From contig SVHS01000002.1 in NCBI GenBank assembly GCA_015055745.1, forward strand, positions 124,001-188,000: DNA of 64,000 nt, read 5' to 3'. This DNA comes from Clostridiales bacterium (GTDB lineage Bacteria > Bacillota > Clostridia > Christensenellales > UBA1242). Position numbers and translations under genes: made by a program. Positions 51,533 through 59,690 of the stretch are shown piece after piece. The notes under the pieces are model-generated. The model was not told the origin of the DNA and made no database searches. It saw nothing but the letters and a program-made list of their open reading frames with translations. Positions within the stretch are counted from its first letter, which is position 1, and every line of letters starts with the position of its first letter.

Positions 51533-52822
51533 ATGGAAGAAAAAAATGAAATCTCTTTATCTACTCAAGCAAGAAGATGGGTGTTTACAATAAATAACCC
51601 TTTGGGAGAAAACGTTGAAGAAATAGATATTGAAAAAACTGACATACCTATTAAAGAAGACTACTACTCGTCTTCAATTATGAAAGAATTAGAAGATAGT
51701 GATTGTTTCTATTTTAAGTATGTAAGAATAAAGATTAAAGTTGACGATTTTGATTCTAAAGATTATATAGTTCGCAGACCTTTCTTTAAGGATATAGAAA
51801 GTGCTATTAAATACTTTCAAAGTTTAGAGAGTTTTAAGTATTGTATATTTCAGTTAGAGAAAGGCGAAGAAGAACAAACACCACATTTTCAGGGTTTTAT
51901 AGTGTTCACAGGTTCAAAAAGATTTAGAACCATTAAAAATATGTTGCCATTTGCACATATTGAAAAAGCCAAAGGGTCTAACACTCAATGCAGAGAATAT
52001 TGTTCAAAGAAAGATACAAGAGTTGATGGACCTTTTGAATTAGGTAAGTTTGCAGAAGAAAGAGAAAGAACTGATATAAAAGAGTTTGTGGAATTGATTA
52101 AAGCAGGAACAAGTCAAGAAGAATTATTAAGTTTGTTCCCTATGCTATTTATTAAGGAAATGAATAAATTAAATGGTATATATGCAGTAAACTTTGAAAG
52201 ATATAAACATAAATGTAGAGATATACGAGTTACTTATATTTATGGTAAATCAGGTATTGGGAAGTCAACTGCAGTTAGACGACAATTAGGTTTAGAAAAT
52301 TCCTTTTGGATACACCATTATGATAATTCAATGTTTACAAACTACAACTTCCAAGACAATATTGTATTTGACGAGTTTTCAGGTAAGATTTCAATAGGTC
52401 AATTAAATATGTTATTAAACGTAGAACCTATAGAATTACGTGGTCTGAATTGTGTTAAATATGGTGCATATCATAATGTTTACATAATATCAAACTATTC
52501 GCCTAAAGAACTTTATAAAGACGTTCAACAAACTCAACCTGCAATATTTCAAACTTTCTATAGAAGATTAAACACTATAGTCCACGTAGATAAAGATGGA
52601 AAGTGGAATTATGAGAGAATAACCGAGTGGGAAGATAATGATGACGAAATAGATATAAAGATGGGTTTATTGAAAAGAACAAGTAAGGTTTATGAATTTG
52701 ATAGTTATGGAAATAAGATTTTGATATTTGATAGACATAATGAGATACCTGCTCTACAACCTGTTGAAATTTGTACACCTTTTGATGATGGGTTTGATAG
52801 CAGTGGGAATTTACAATTTTAA
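51533..52822 (+). CDS. rep: CRESS-type replication initiator Rep (HUH endonuclease + SF3 helicase)
   Basis: The 429-residue protein has HUH motif I VFTINN (17-22), motif II PHFQGF (117-122), motif III EYCSKKD with catalytic Y156 (YxxK), then an SF3 helicase with Walker A GKSGIGKST (238-246), Walker B IVFDEF (277-282), motif C IISN (318-321) and an arginine-finger-like FYRR (342-345). This is the order in circovirus, nanovirus and bacterial pCRESS Reps. The gap between motifs I and II (about 95 residues) is about twice the usual. It should nick TAGTATTAC in the adjacent stem-loop and drive rolling-circle replication. AAGGAG precedes the ATG. Confidence 0.93.
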   Translation: MEEKNEISLSTQARRWVFTINNPLGENVEEIDIEKTDIPIKEDYYSSSIMKELEDSDCFYFKYVRIKIKVDDFDSKDYIVRRPFFKDIESAIKYFQSLESFKYCIFQLEKGEEEQTPHFQGFIVFTGSKRFRTIKNMLPFAHIEKAKGSNTQCREYCSKKDTRVDGPFELGKFAEERERTDIKEFVELIKAGTSQEELLSLFPMLFIKEMNKLNGIYAVNFERYKHKCRDIRVTYIYGKSGIGKSTAVRRQLGLENSFWIHHYDNSMFTNYNFQDNIVFDEFSGKISIGQLNMLLNVEPIELRGLNCVKYGAYHNVYIISNYSPKELYKDVQQTQPAIFQTFYRRLNTIVHVDKDGKWNYERITEWEDNDDEIDIKMGLLKRTSKVYEFDSYGNKILIFDRHNEIPALQPVEICTPFDDGFDSSGNLQF

Positions 52823-52831
52823 GGAGAAAAT

Positions 52832-53119
52832 ATGGGAATAATTTTAATGATAATCTTTGCTAGTTTTATTACACTACTCTTATATGTAGTTAGCAAAAAA
52901 GTTGAGTTAGACGAACCAATGGATATTATTGTTGCAAGACGTATTTGCAAATTGAAGATTGCTAAAAATAAAAAAGAGTGTAAGATTAAAGAACTTAATT
53001 TTATGAAGAATAAACGCAATTTAGAAAGCAACAACACAAAGATCCAAGCACTAAAGATTGATATAGTTTATATTCAACGAGAGATTGAGAAATTGAAAAA
53101 TTATGGAAAAATTATATAA
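52832..53119 (+). CDS. Small membrane-anchored coiled-coil protein
   Basis: A 95-residue protein with one N-terminal membrane segment (residues 2-21), then a very basic helical region with heptads (about 40-92). AAGGAG precedes the ATG, 10 bp after rep. No family recognised; a spanin-like, scaffold or DNA-contacting membrane role is possible. Confidence 0.6.
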   Translation: MGIILMIIFASFITLLLYVVSKKVELDEPMDIIVARRICKLKIAKNKKECKIKELNFMKNKRNLESNNTKIQALKIDIVYIQREIEKLKNYGKII

Positions 53120-53134
53120 TTTTTAACAAATTTA

Positions 53135-53163
53135 GGGTTTTGTAGATACAAAACTCTTTTTTT
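53135..53163 (+). terminator. Terminator closing the replication module
   Basis: GGGTTTTGT pairs with ACAAAACTC (one G-T) around AGAT and is followed by seven T. It separates the replication module from the restriction-modification genes. Confidence 0.85.
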
Positions 53164-53191
53164 ATGTTATAATCTTTTATGGAGAAAATTT

Positions 53192-54856
53192 ATGAGTAAT
53201 ATTTCAGCAGAGAAAAGAAAAATTTTAATTGAAAAAATAAAATATATTAGAGAATTTATTTCTAATGCTCAACAAGATGAAAATACCGAGAACTTATTAA
53301 AATACATATCTGATATTGAAAAAGATATAAAAACAAAAAAATTTGGTTTAGTATTTGAAGAACATAAAGAATCTATTGATGAAACTTTAGAAACTCACGT
53401 TCCTGTATTAACTGAAGAAAAAGATTTGTTTGTAGATAATGGGGATAATCTTAATTTCTTAATTGAAGGGGATAATCTTTCAAGTTTGAAAATTTTATCA
53501 AAAACACATAAGGATAAAGTAGACTTAATTTATATTGATCCACCATATAATACAGGCAATAAATCTTGGAAATACAATAATGATTATGTTGATTCAAATG
53601 ATACCTTTAAGCATAGCAAGTGGTTAAGTATGATGAACGTTCGTTTGTTAGAGTGTAAAAAACTTTTAACTCCTAAAGGTGTTTTAATTTGTGCTATTGA
53701 TGAAAATGAAGTTGCAACATTGAAACTTTTATTAGAAGAAATTTTTGGAGAGGGTTATGAATATGTTTGCGTTACTATTGTTCATAATCCTAGAGGTATA
53801 CAAGGAAAGAACTTTTCATATACAAACGAGTTTGCTTATTTTGTTATTCCTAAAGGGGATAAAATTATTGGTGGTAGAAAAATTCCTGAATCTGAAATTG
53901 ATTGGAGAAATTTAAGAGATAATGGTGGAGAGTCTTTAAGAACTGATGCTAGAAATTGTTTTTATCCAATTATTACTGACGGAGAAAACGTGTTAGGTTT
54001 TGGAGACGTTTTATATGATGAGTCTTTACACCCTAAACAATGTGAAAATATTGACGGTTTATTTTATATTTATCCTATTGACATTAAAGGTATTGAAAGA
54101 AAATGGAGATATGCTCGACAAACCGTTGATAAAATCAAAGATTTATTGAGAGTTAAGAAAACAAAGAACACTTATGAGATAGAACTTGGTAAACCATTTG
54201 GAACTTATAGAACTGTATGGATAGATTCTCGTTATGATTCAAATGAATATGGTAAAAAGATTATAAATAGTCTTGTACCTGAATCTCCTTTTGATTTCCC
54301 TAAATCTCTTTGGAACGTTTATGATTGTTTGTATTCAGTTATTTCTGAAAATAAAAATGCTATCGTATTAGATTTCTTTGCTGGTTCAGGAACAACAGGA
54401 CACGCTTTGATGGAATTAAACAAAGAAGATGGTGGAAATAGAAAATTTATTTTGTGTACTAATAATGAAAACAATATTTGTCGTGAAGTAACTTACGAAA
54501 GAATTAAACGAGCAATTATGCGTGAAGATTATAAAGCAAGTTTGAAATATATGAAAGTTAATTTTATGCCTATTTCTGATAAATTATATTATGAATATGC
54601 TGATGATTTATTAAAATATACTAAAGAACTTGTAGAATTAGAAAATTCAATTAACTTTGATAATAATGATAGCATAAAAATTATTTTAACAAATGAAGAA
54701 TTAGATGAATTAACTTCTGCTTTACCTGATGGTATTAAAAATATATATATTAGTCATAATGTTTTAACCACAGGAGAACAAGAAAAATTATTTGAAGATA
54801 AAGGTATAGAGATTCATAATATACCTGATTATTATTATAAAGATTTGGTAGGTTAA
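53192..54856 (+). CDS. mod: Type III DNA methyltransferase (Mod)
   Basis: The 554-residue beta-class amino-methyltransferase has the catalytic DPPYNTG (116-122) ahead of the SAM-binding FFAGSGTTGHA (395-405), with a long target-recognition region between. It methylates adenine in an asymmetric site on one strand and is needed together with Res for cleavage. -10 TATAAT at 53168-53173 and GGAG before the ATG give it its own promoter. It is followed 3 bp later by res. Confidence 0.92.
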   Translation: MSNISAEKRKILIEKIKYIREFISNAQQDENTENLLKYISDIEKDIKTKKFGLVFEEHKESIDETLETHVPVLTEEKDLFVDNGDNLNFLIEGDNLSSLKILSKTHKDKVDLIYIDPPYNTGNKSWKYNNDYVDSNDTFKHSKWLSMMNVRLLECKKLLTPKGVLICAIDENEVATLKLLLEEIFGEGYEYVCVTIVHNPRGIQGKNFSYTNEFAYFVIPKGDKIIGGRKIPESEIDWRNLRDNGGESLRTDARNCFYPIITDGENVLGFGDVLYDESLHPKQCENIDGLFYIYPIDIKGIERKWRYARQTVDKIKDLLRVKKTKNTYEIELGKPFGTYRTVWIDSRYDSNEYGKKIINSLVPESPFDFPKSLWNVYDCLYSVISENKNAIVLDFFAGSGTTGHALMELNKEDGGNRKFILCTNNENNICREVTYERIKRAIMREDYKASLKYMKVNFMPISDKLYYEYADDLLKYTKELVELENSINFDNNDSIKIILTNEELDELTSALPDGIKNIYISHNVLTTGEQEKLFEDKGIEIHNIPDYYYKDLVG

Positions 54857-54858
54857 GT

Positions 54859-57063
54859 ATGAGTATTAGATTAGCAGATTTTCAATTAAGAACAATGGGC
54901 GAACTTCATAATGCTATGGAAGATAACTCTATAAGCAATATTGTTTTGAAAAGTCCAACAGGAAGTGGAAAAACTATTTTATTAACTCATTTTATGAACG
55001 AATATATTATGTCTCATAAAAATATTGTTTTTGTGTGGTTGACACCTGGTAAAGCAGAATTGGAAAAACAAAGTAAATTAAAAATGGATAAATATATTCA
55101 TAACTCCAAGACAAAATTGTTACCTGATATTATGACTGCAGGTTTTGAAGATGGAGATTGTTGTTTTATAAATTGGGAAAAATTAACTAAAAAAGGCAAT
55201 ACTGCTATTAGTGGTAGCGAAAGAGATAATTTTTATGATAAGATAGATAAAGCATTAGATAATGGTTTGGAATTTAAGATTATTATTGATGAAAGCCACC
55301 AAAACTTTACTGAAAAATCAGATACATTGGTTCAAATGTTTAAGACTAATAAGATTATTCGTTGTTCAGCAACACCAAAGATTGATCAAAAGGCAAAACT
55401 TATCAATATTAGTGAAAGTGAAGTTATTTCAGCAGGGTTGATTACAAAATTATTAGTTATAAATGAAAACTTCCCTAAACTTGTAGAAACAGATAATGAA
55501 ACAACTTACTTGTTAGATAAGGCATTGGATAAACAAAAAGAATTAAAACAAAGGTATGTTGATTTAGGTTTAGATATTAACCCTTTAATTATTGTTCAAT
55601 TACCTAACAATTCTGAAGATTTAAGATTTGAAGTTGAAAGATATTTTGAATCAAAAGGCATAAATTATGAAAATGATTTAGCATTAAGAATTTCAGGTTT
55701 ACATATTAACAATGAAAATATTGAAGAAAAAAATTCAAATCAAATTGCTTTAATTATGAAGTTGGCAGTTGCGACAGGTTGGGATTGTCCTAGAGCAAGT
55801 ATACTTGTAAAATTACGTGAGAATATGAACGAAGATTTTGAAATTCAAACTATTGGACGTATTAGACGTATGCCTGAAGCAAAACATTATAATGACGACT
55901 TACTTGATTCTTGTTATCTTTACACACTTGATGAGAAGTTTACTGCAGGTGTTAAAGAGTCTATGGGAGATAAAGCACTTAATCGTACTACTCTATTCTT
56001 AAAAAATGAATATAAGGATATAAAACTTGTAAAAGAACAACGTGGTGTTGTATATGATACAAAAGATTCTCGCAGAACATTAAATGTTATTGCTTCTTTC
56101 TTAAAAGAAGAATATTCATTAAATGGTAACAAATCAGTTAATCAACAAAAGTTAAAAGATAATCAATTTATATTTAATGACAATGTTTTAGCAACAGCAT
56201 TAACAGGTTCAAGTTTGGTGGAAGATTTATCAAATGATAACAATTTAGATAAAATAAATTTCCAATTAAATTATGATTTAAGTAAATTAGGTAGAGAGTA
56301 TTTGAATTGTGTTACAAAGATTGGTAAAGAGATAAGATTTGATTATGTAACAACAAATAAGATTTTAACGTTCTTATTTAGCAATAAAGTTCCTTATGCT
56401 AAAAAGTTGTTAGATTTAACTACTCGACAATTATACACTTTTGTTATTAACAATTTTGAATTATTAAAACATTGTTTTAGAGATGCAATGTATAAAGATA
56501 TTAAGGAAGCAGAACAAATTGCTTTAGATTTACATAAAATTTCGACAAAACCATTTATTATTCCACGTTCTATAAACTTCACTTATGATTCAACTAAAAA
56601 GGTTCAATCAGTATATTCAAAAAATGTATATGATGGTTATTTATCTTCAGCAGAAGTTCGTTCTCAATCTGAAAAATTGTTTGAAAAGTATTGTGAAAAA
56701 TCTTCTTCAGTTGATTGGTTCTACAAAAATGGAGATAAAGGCGAAGAATATTTATCAATAGTTTATCCTGATAATTCAAATTTCTATAAATTATTCTATC
56801 CTGATTATATAATATCAGTTAATGGCGAATTGTGGATAATTGAAACTAAAGGTAGTTTTAGTAGATATGGCGAAAGCAATGATATTGATAACTTTACACC
56901 TAAAAAGTTTAATGAATTAAAAAGATATTTGAAAGATAACAACCTTAAAGGTGGTGTTGTAAGATTTGACGAAGATAGCAATGAGTTATGTATTTGTTTA
57001 GATAACTATAACGAAGATATACATTCTGATTCTTGGTTAATCTTATCTGATATAATTAAATAA
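54859..57063 (+). CDS. res: Type III restriction enzyme, ATPase/nuclease subunit (Res)
   Basis: The 734-residue protein has SF2 helicase motifs (Walker A SPTGSGKT 32-39, DESH 144-147, SATPK, GRIRRMPEA) and a C-terminal PD-(D/E)xK nuclease (PDYII ... LWIIETKG, about 655-680). With Mod it forms a type III system that cuts unmodified DNA. It is shorter than many Res subunits (often about 900 or more residues), yet all core motifs are present. Confidence 0.9.
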   Translation: MSIRLADFQLRTMGELHNAMEDNSISNIVLKSPTGSGKTILLTHFMNEYIMSHKNIVFVWLTPGKAELEKQSKLKMDKYIHNSKTKLLPDIMTAGFEDGDCCFINWEKLTKKGNTAISGSERDNFYDKIDKALDNGLEFKIIIDESHQNFTEKSDTLVQMFKTNKIIRCSATPKIDQKAKLINISESEVISAGLITKLLVINENFPKLVETDNETTYLLDKALDKQKELKQRYVDLGLDINPLIIVQLPNNSEDLRFEVERYFESKGINYENDLALRISGLHINNENIEEKNSNQIALIMKLAVATGWDCPRASILVKLRENMNEDFEIQTIGRIRRMPEAKHYNDDLLDSCYLYTLDEKFTAGVKESMGDKALNRTTLFLKNEYKDIKLVKEQRGVVYDTKDSRRTLNVIASFLKEEYSLNGNKSVNQQKLKDNQFIFNDNVLATALTGSSLVEDLSNDNNLDKINFQLNYDLSKLGREYLNCVTKIGKEIRFDYVTTNKILTFLFSNKVPYAKKLLDLTTRQLYTFVINNFELLKHCFRDAMYKDIKEAEQIALDLHKISTKPFIIPRSINFTYDSTKKVQSVYSKNVYDGYLSSAEVRSQSEKLFEKYCEKSSSVDWFYKNGDKGEEYLSIVYPDNSNFYKLFYPDYIISVNGELWIIETKGSFSRYGESNDIDNFTPKKFNELKRYLKDNNLKGGVVRFDEDSNELCICLDNYNEDIHSDSWLILSDIIK

Positions 57064-57069
57064 AAAAAG

Positions 57070-57095
57070 AACTGACTTTAATTAGTCAGTTTTTT
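57070..57095. terminator. Bidirectional terminator after res
   Basis: AACTGACT and AGTCAGTT form an 8-bp hairpin with loop TTAATT, with A- and T-runs, between res and the converging XRE gene. Confidence 0.85.
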
Positions 57096-57333
57096 ATAAG
57101 TCAATATTTTCTAAATCAAACACTTTGTCGTCTAAAAATTCAAGCAATGTCATATTAAATGCTTGAGCAATCTTAATAACAGTATCAAACTTTATACTTT
57201 TATAATCTTCATTTAATATATGTTTGATAGTGTTTTTATCAGTACACATTCTTTTAGCAACTTCATATTGAGTTATATTGTGTTTAATCATTAAATTACT
57301 TAATCTTAACGCAACTGCTTTTTGTATTGTCAT
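57094..57333 (-). CDS. XRE-family regulator inside the element
   Basis: A 79-residue helix-turn-helix protein (TQYEVAKRMCTDKNTIKHIL), very similar to the one at 37767-38006 outside the left repeat. It is divergent from the next gene, with the shared 20-bp palindrome between them, so it probably represses itself and that gene. Confidence 0.82.
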   Translation of the reverse strand: MTIQKAVALRLSNLMIKHNITQYEVAKRMCTDKNTIKHILNEDYKSIKFDTVIKIAQAFNMTLLEFLDDKVFDLENIDL

Positions 57334-57377
57334 ATATTACCACCTATTATAAGAATAGCAATAATATTATTAACCTT

Positions 57378-57430
57378 TAGGGACTAACTAGTCCCTATCT
57401 ATTGACTTTTAAAAAATCATTTATTATACT
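57378..57430 (+). promoter_or_regulatory. Operator copy 2 and promoter of the 57447 gene
   Basis: TAGGGACT-AACT-AGTCCCTA (57378-57397) has the same arms as 38056-38075. Right after it are -35 TTGACT (57402-57407), 17 bp, and -10 TATACT (57425-57430), followed by CAGGAG and the ATG at 57447. Regulator binding next to the -35 box should control this promoter. Confidence 0.8.
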
Positions 57431-57446
57431 CTTTGCAGGAGATAAT

Positions 57447-58169
57447 ATGTGTTGGAACGTAAAAGGTTGGATATATAAACGTGCTTATTATGGGTATCAG
57501 ACAAAATTTGAAAGGAAACACCCTTTAATTATTCACGGAATAATAACTACTATTTTGTTGATATTAGCAATAGGTGGTTTTATTCAAACTTATTATATAG
57601 CTGGGGGAATATTATTACTTTTACACTTTGCTAATCTTTGGTGGTTTTTAGACGATTTTATAAAGTATAGAGAAGTATGTAAGGGCAAAAAAGAACATAA
57701 ACTTTTAGAATCTTATTATTTTTGCAATGAAGATCTTAACTACATTAGAAAAAAATATTTTAAGTTTTTGAAAGAGTTAATAGATATACAAAGTTGTTTT
57801 TGTGATAATGAGAACTTATCTGAAGACGAAAGACTTGAAAAAGCAGGAAATATAACTGATAAACTTTATAAATATTTAACAACAAATAAAACTGCTAAAC
57901 GTGAATTTGAAAAAGCATATTCTATTGATATACAACCTGAATTGTGTGATATTGTTTTACAAAGTATTATGGCAGACTTTGTTATATGGCACAAACAATA
58001 TCTTTTAGACATTTTCTTAAGTAAGCGAAGTGTTTTATACTTTGATAATGAATATCCATCAAATTATAAATTCTTCAAAGATGGCAAAGATAAAAATGTT
58101 TTAGACTATATAAAGTTTATTAAGAAGATTGAAGATGGTTTAGAAGAATATTTTGAAGAAAAAAAATAG
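57447..58169 (+). CDS. Unknown 240-residue protein with two membrane segments
   Basis: Two adjacent hydrophobic segments (about residues 27-47 and 50-70) are followed by a long soluble helical domain. No family recognised. It is controlled by the XRE regulator through the shared palindrome and sits beside the type III system, so a defence or superinfection-exclusion role is plausible but unproven. I chose the ATG at 57447 with CAGGAG upstream; an earlier ATG at 57402 overlaps the -35 box. Confidence 0.65.
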   Translation: MCWNVKGWIYKRAYYGYQTKFERKHPLIIHGIITTILLILAIGGFIQTYYIAGGILLLLHFANLWWFLDDFIKYREVCKGKKEHKLLESYYFCNEDLNYIRKKYFKFLKELIDIQSCFCDNENLSEDERLEKAGNITDKLYKYLTTNKTAKREFEKAYSIDIQPELCDIVLQSIMADFVIWHKQYLLDIFLSKRSVLYFDNEYPSNYKFFKDGKDKNVLDYIKFIKKIEDGLEEYFEEKK

Positions 58170-58195
58170 ACACTTAATTCAAAGTGTCTTTTTTA
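58169..58195. terminator. Terminator between the two rightmost cargo genes
   Basis: GACACTT pairs with AAGTGTC around a short loop, followed by TTTTTT; the genes converge here. Confidence 0.8.
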
Positions 58196-58196
58196 T

Positions 58197-58775
58197 TTAA
58201 TTCCACTCGTCAAAATCAAAATCTAATTTTGTTGTTGGAGATAAATTTTCTATTAGTTCTTGAAGTTGTAAATAACAATCATAATTATCTATTTTGCTCC
58301 ACGCATATATTTTATTTTTGTATTTGACTCTATCTTGTAAAAGTATAATATCTTTATATTGAGATTGTTTTTCTTTTATTCTATTTATAATGATACTATC
58401 TATAGGACAATCGCAATCTGAAAAATATTCAGGTTTTATAAATTCTAAATCTGAAAAAGTATACAAATACTTAAAAAACATATTCACAACTTTTTGAGAT
58501 TGACCTAAAGTAAGGTTTTGAACATTTGTATATTTGTTAATAATTTCTCTTGGTGTATATTTTTTAGATTTTATTTGAGTAGTTAAATCTTTTAATATGT
58601 TTGCTTTTAGTTCTATCCTTTCTTCTTGATTGCTGATTGGATAAGTTCTTGCCATATCTTTCCACGCATTAGTAAAACAACAATTTGCAATCATATTTAT
58701 ATCGTTTTTATTTTTTACATTATAATTTGAACCATATAGACCACGTTTATAAAAATCAATAATTCTTTCTTCCAT
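58197..58775 (-). CDS. Unknown 192-residue protein
   Basis: A soluble, charged protein (CDCPIDSIIINRIKEKQSQYKD centre, residues 126-147 approx.) without recognised family, signal or membrane segment. AGGAT lies upstream of the ATG. It is the last gene before the right end and is probably cargo of the element. Confidence 0.6.
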   Translation of the reverse strand: MEERIIDFYKRGLYGSNYNVKNKNDINMIANCCFTNAWKDMARTYPISNQEERIELKANILKDLTTQIKSKKYTPREIINKYTNVQNLTLGQSQKVVNMFFKYLYTFSDLEFIKPEYFSDCDCPIDSIIINRIKEKQSQYKDIILLQDRVKYKNKIYAWSKIDNYDCYLQLQELIENLSPTTKLDFDFDEWN

Positions 58776-58849
58776 ATATATCCTTTATATTTGAAACTAT
58801 AATGAGTATAAACAAAAACTATAATTAAGTCAACTATCATAAAATTGCA

Positions 58850-58882
58850 AATAAAAAACCACCCTTAATTATTTGGGTGGTT
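58850..58882 (-). terminator. Element-borne terminator downstream of tRNA-Glu
   Basis: On the minus strand AACCACCC pairs with GGGTGGTT across a 10-nt loop, followed by six T. It lies 73 nt after the tRNA-Glu 3' end and may replace the terminator displaced to 38196-38224. Confidence 0.7.
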
Positions 58883-58954
58883 AATTATCATCAATATAAC
58901 GTGTTTCCTAACGAGATATGCTCTATCTACGTCTGGTTCGTATATCAATGCGTA

Positions 58955-58968
58955 TGGTAGTCCCAAGG
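58955..58968. repeat. Right attachment repeat (attR core) in tRNA-Glu
   Basis: TGGTAGTCCCAAGG, the 3' end of the tRNA-Glu gene, identical to 38228-38241. Confidence 0.8.
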
Positions 58969-59029
58969 GGAATCGAACCCCTGATACCACCGTGAAAGGG
59001 TGGTGTCTTAACCGCTTGACCATGGGACC
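58955..59029 (-). tRNA. tRNA-Glu (anticodon TTC)
   Basis: Acceptor GGTCCCA pairs with TGGGACT (first pair G-T), D-arm contains GGTCAAGCGGTTAAG, anticodon stem CCACC/GGTGG holds loop CTTTCAC (anticodon TTC), T-arm has GGTTCGATTCC, and CCA is encoded. Its 3' end served as the integration site. It directly follows tRNA-Met with no gap. Confidence 0.97.
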
Positions 59030-59105
59030 TGGTGGCGGTGAGTAGAATTGAACTACTGACCTATCGGGTATGAACCGATTGCTCTAACCGCTGAGCCACA
59101 CCGCC
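59030..59105 (-). tRNA. tRNA-Met (anticodon CAT), elongator type
   Basis: Acceptor GGCGGTG pairs with CACCGCC; the anticodon stem ATCGG/CCGAT encloses TTCATAC (anticodon CAT); the T-arm has GTTCAATTC; CCA is encoded. The fully paired acceptor end argues against an initiator tRNA; a lysidine-modified tRNA-Ile cannot be fully excluded. Confidence 0.9.
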
Positions 59106-59179
59106 AGATTACGAATATTAGTATAGCGAAAAATTTTGCTCATGTCAAGGTATTTTCAAAAAATTTTTATATAATGGTA

Positions 59180-59211
59180 GCAAAAAAGACGCTACATAGC
59201 GCCTTTTTTGC
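59180..59211. terminator. Terminator after rpsO
   Basis: GCAAAAAAG pairs with CTTTTTTGC around an inner GCTACATAGC hairpin, giving a bidirectional terminator between rpsO and the tRNA genes. Confidence 0.8.
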
Positions 59212-59259
59212 TTGAGTCTAACAACAAAACATATTTTCATATGAAAATTGTTTTCTTTA

Positions 59260-59520
59260 CTAACCACGGATGCCAAGCTTAGCTTTGATAGCACGAGCTC
59301 TTTCGATATCTTGCTCTGCTAGGTAGTCTAACAATTTCTTACGATTAGAAACCATTTTGTTTAGACCACGAGTAGAGTGCTTGTCTTGCTTATTAGCCTT
59401 TAGGTGCTCAGTAAGGTTGTTGATTCTCTCACTTAGTAGTGCGATCTGAACCTCAATAGAGCCTGTGTCTTGCTCGTTTTTGCCATACATCTTTACGATT
59501 TCTGCCTTATTGATTTTCAT
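59260..59520 (-). CDS. rpsO: 30S ribosomal protein S15
   Basis: An 86-residue protein with [36 protein letters not shown], and [20 protein letters not shown], all S15 hallmarks. I chose the ATG at 59520, preceded by AAAGGAGAG; an upstream ATG at 59586 lies in the leader. The leader may fold for S15 autoregulation, which I cannot verify. Confidence 0.96.
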   Translation of the reverse strand: MKINKAEIVKMYGKNEQDTGSIEVQIALLSERINNLTEHLKANKQDKHSTRGLNKMVSNRKKLLDYLAEQDIERARAIKAKLGIRG

Positions 59521-59690
59521 AATTCTCTCCTTTTTATATTCGCCTATGACAATGTCGCCGTCGAGAATTCGTACGACTATTGCCAAGGTACAGTAAATAT
59601 TATAAGCAAATTCTAAAATTTGTCAATACTTTTTGGCACATAAAAAAATAAATCTCACGCACAATACATAGAGGGGAAAGGAGATTTGCC

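Larger units (their letters stand above)
38228..58968. mobile_element. Integrated element with CRESS-type replication module
   Basis: About 20.7 kb bounded by a 14-bp direct repeat, integrated at the 3' end of tRNA-Glu. Modules from left: SDR oxidoreductase; large serine recombinase; LexA/CI-type repressor and divergent operator region; a plus-strand block of small unknown genes; membrane proteins and a large coiled-coil/BspA protein; tRNA-like structure; Zot-like ATPase; circovirus-like origin and CRESS Rep; type III restriction-modification; XRE regulator and two unknown genes. The gene order and content suggest an integrated ssDNA phage or plasmid with defence cargo. I see no large terminase, portal or tail genes, so it is not a tailed prophage. 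Confidence 0.8.

Noticed and set aside
38228..58968. Tailed prophage or conjugative element
   Set aside because: No terminase, portal, capsid, tail, relaxase or type IV secretion genes are visible.
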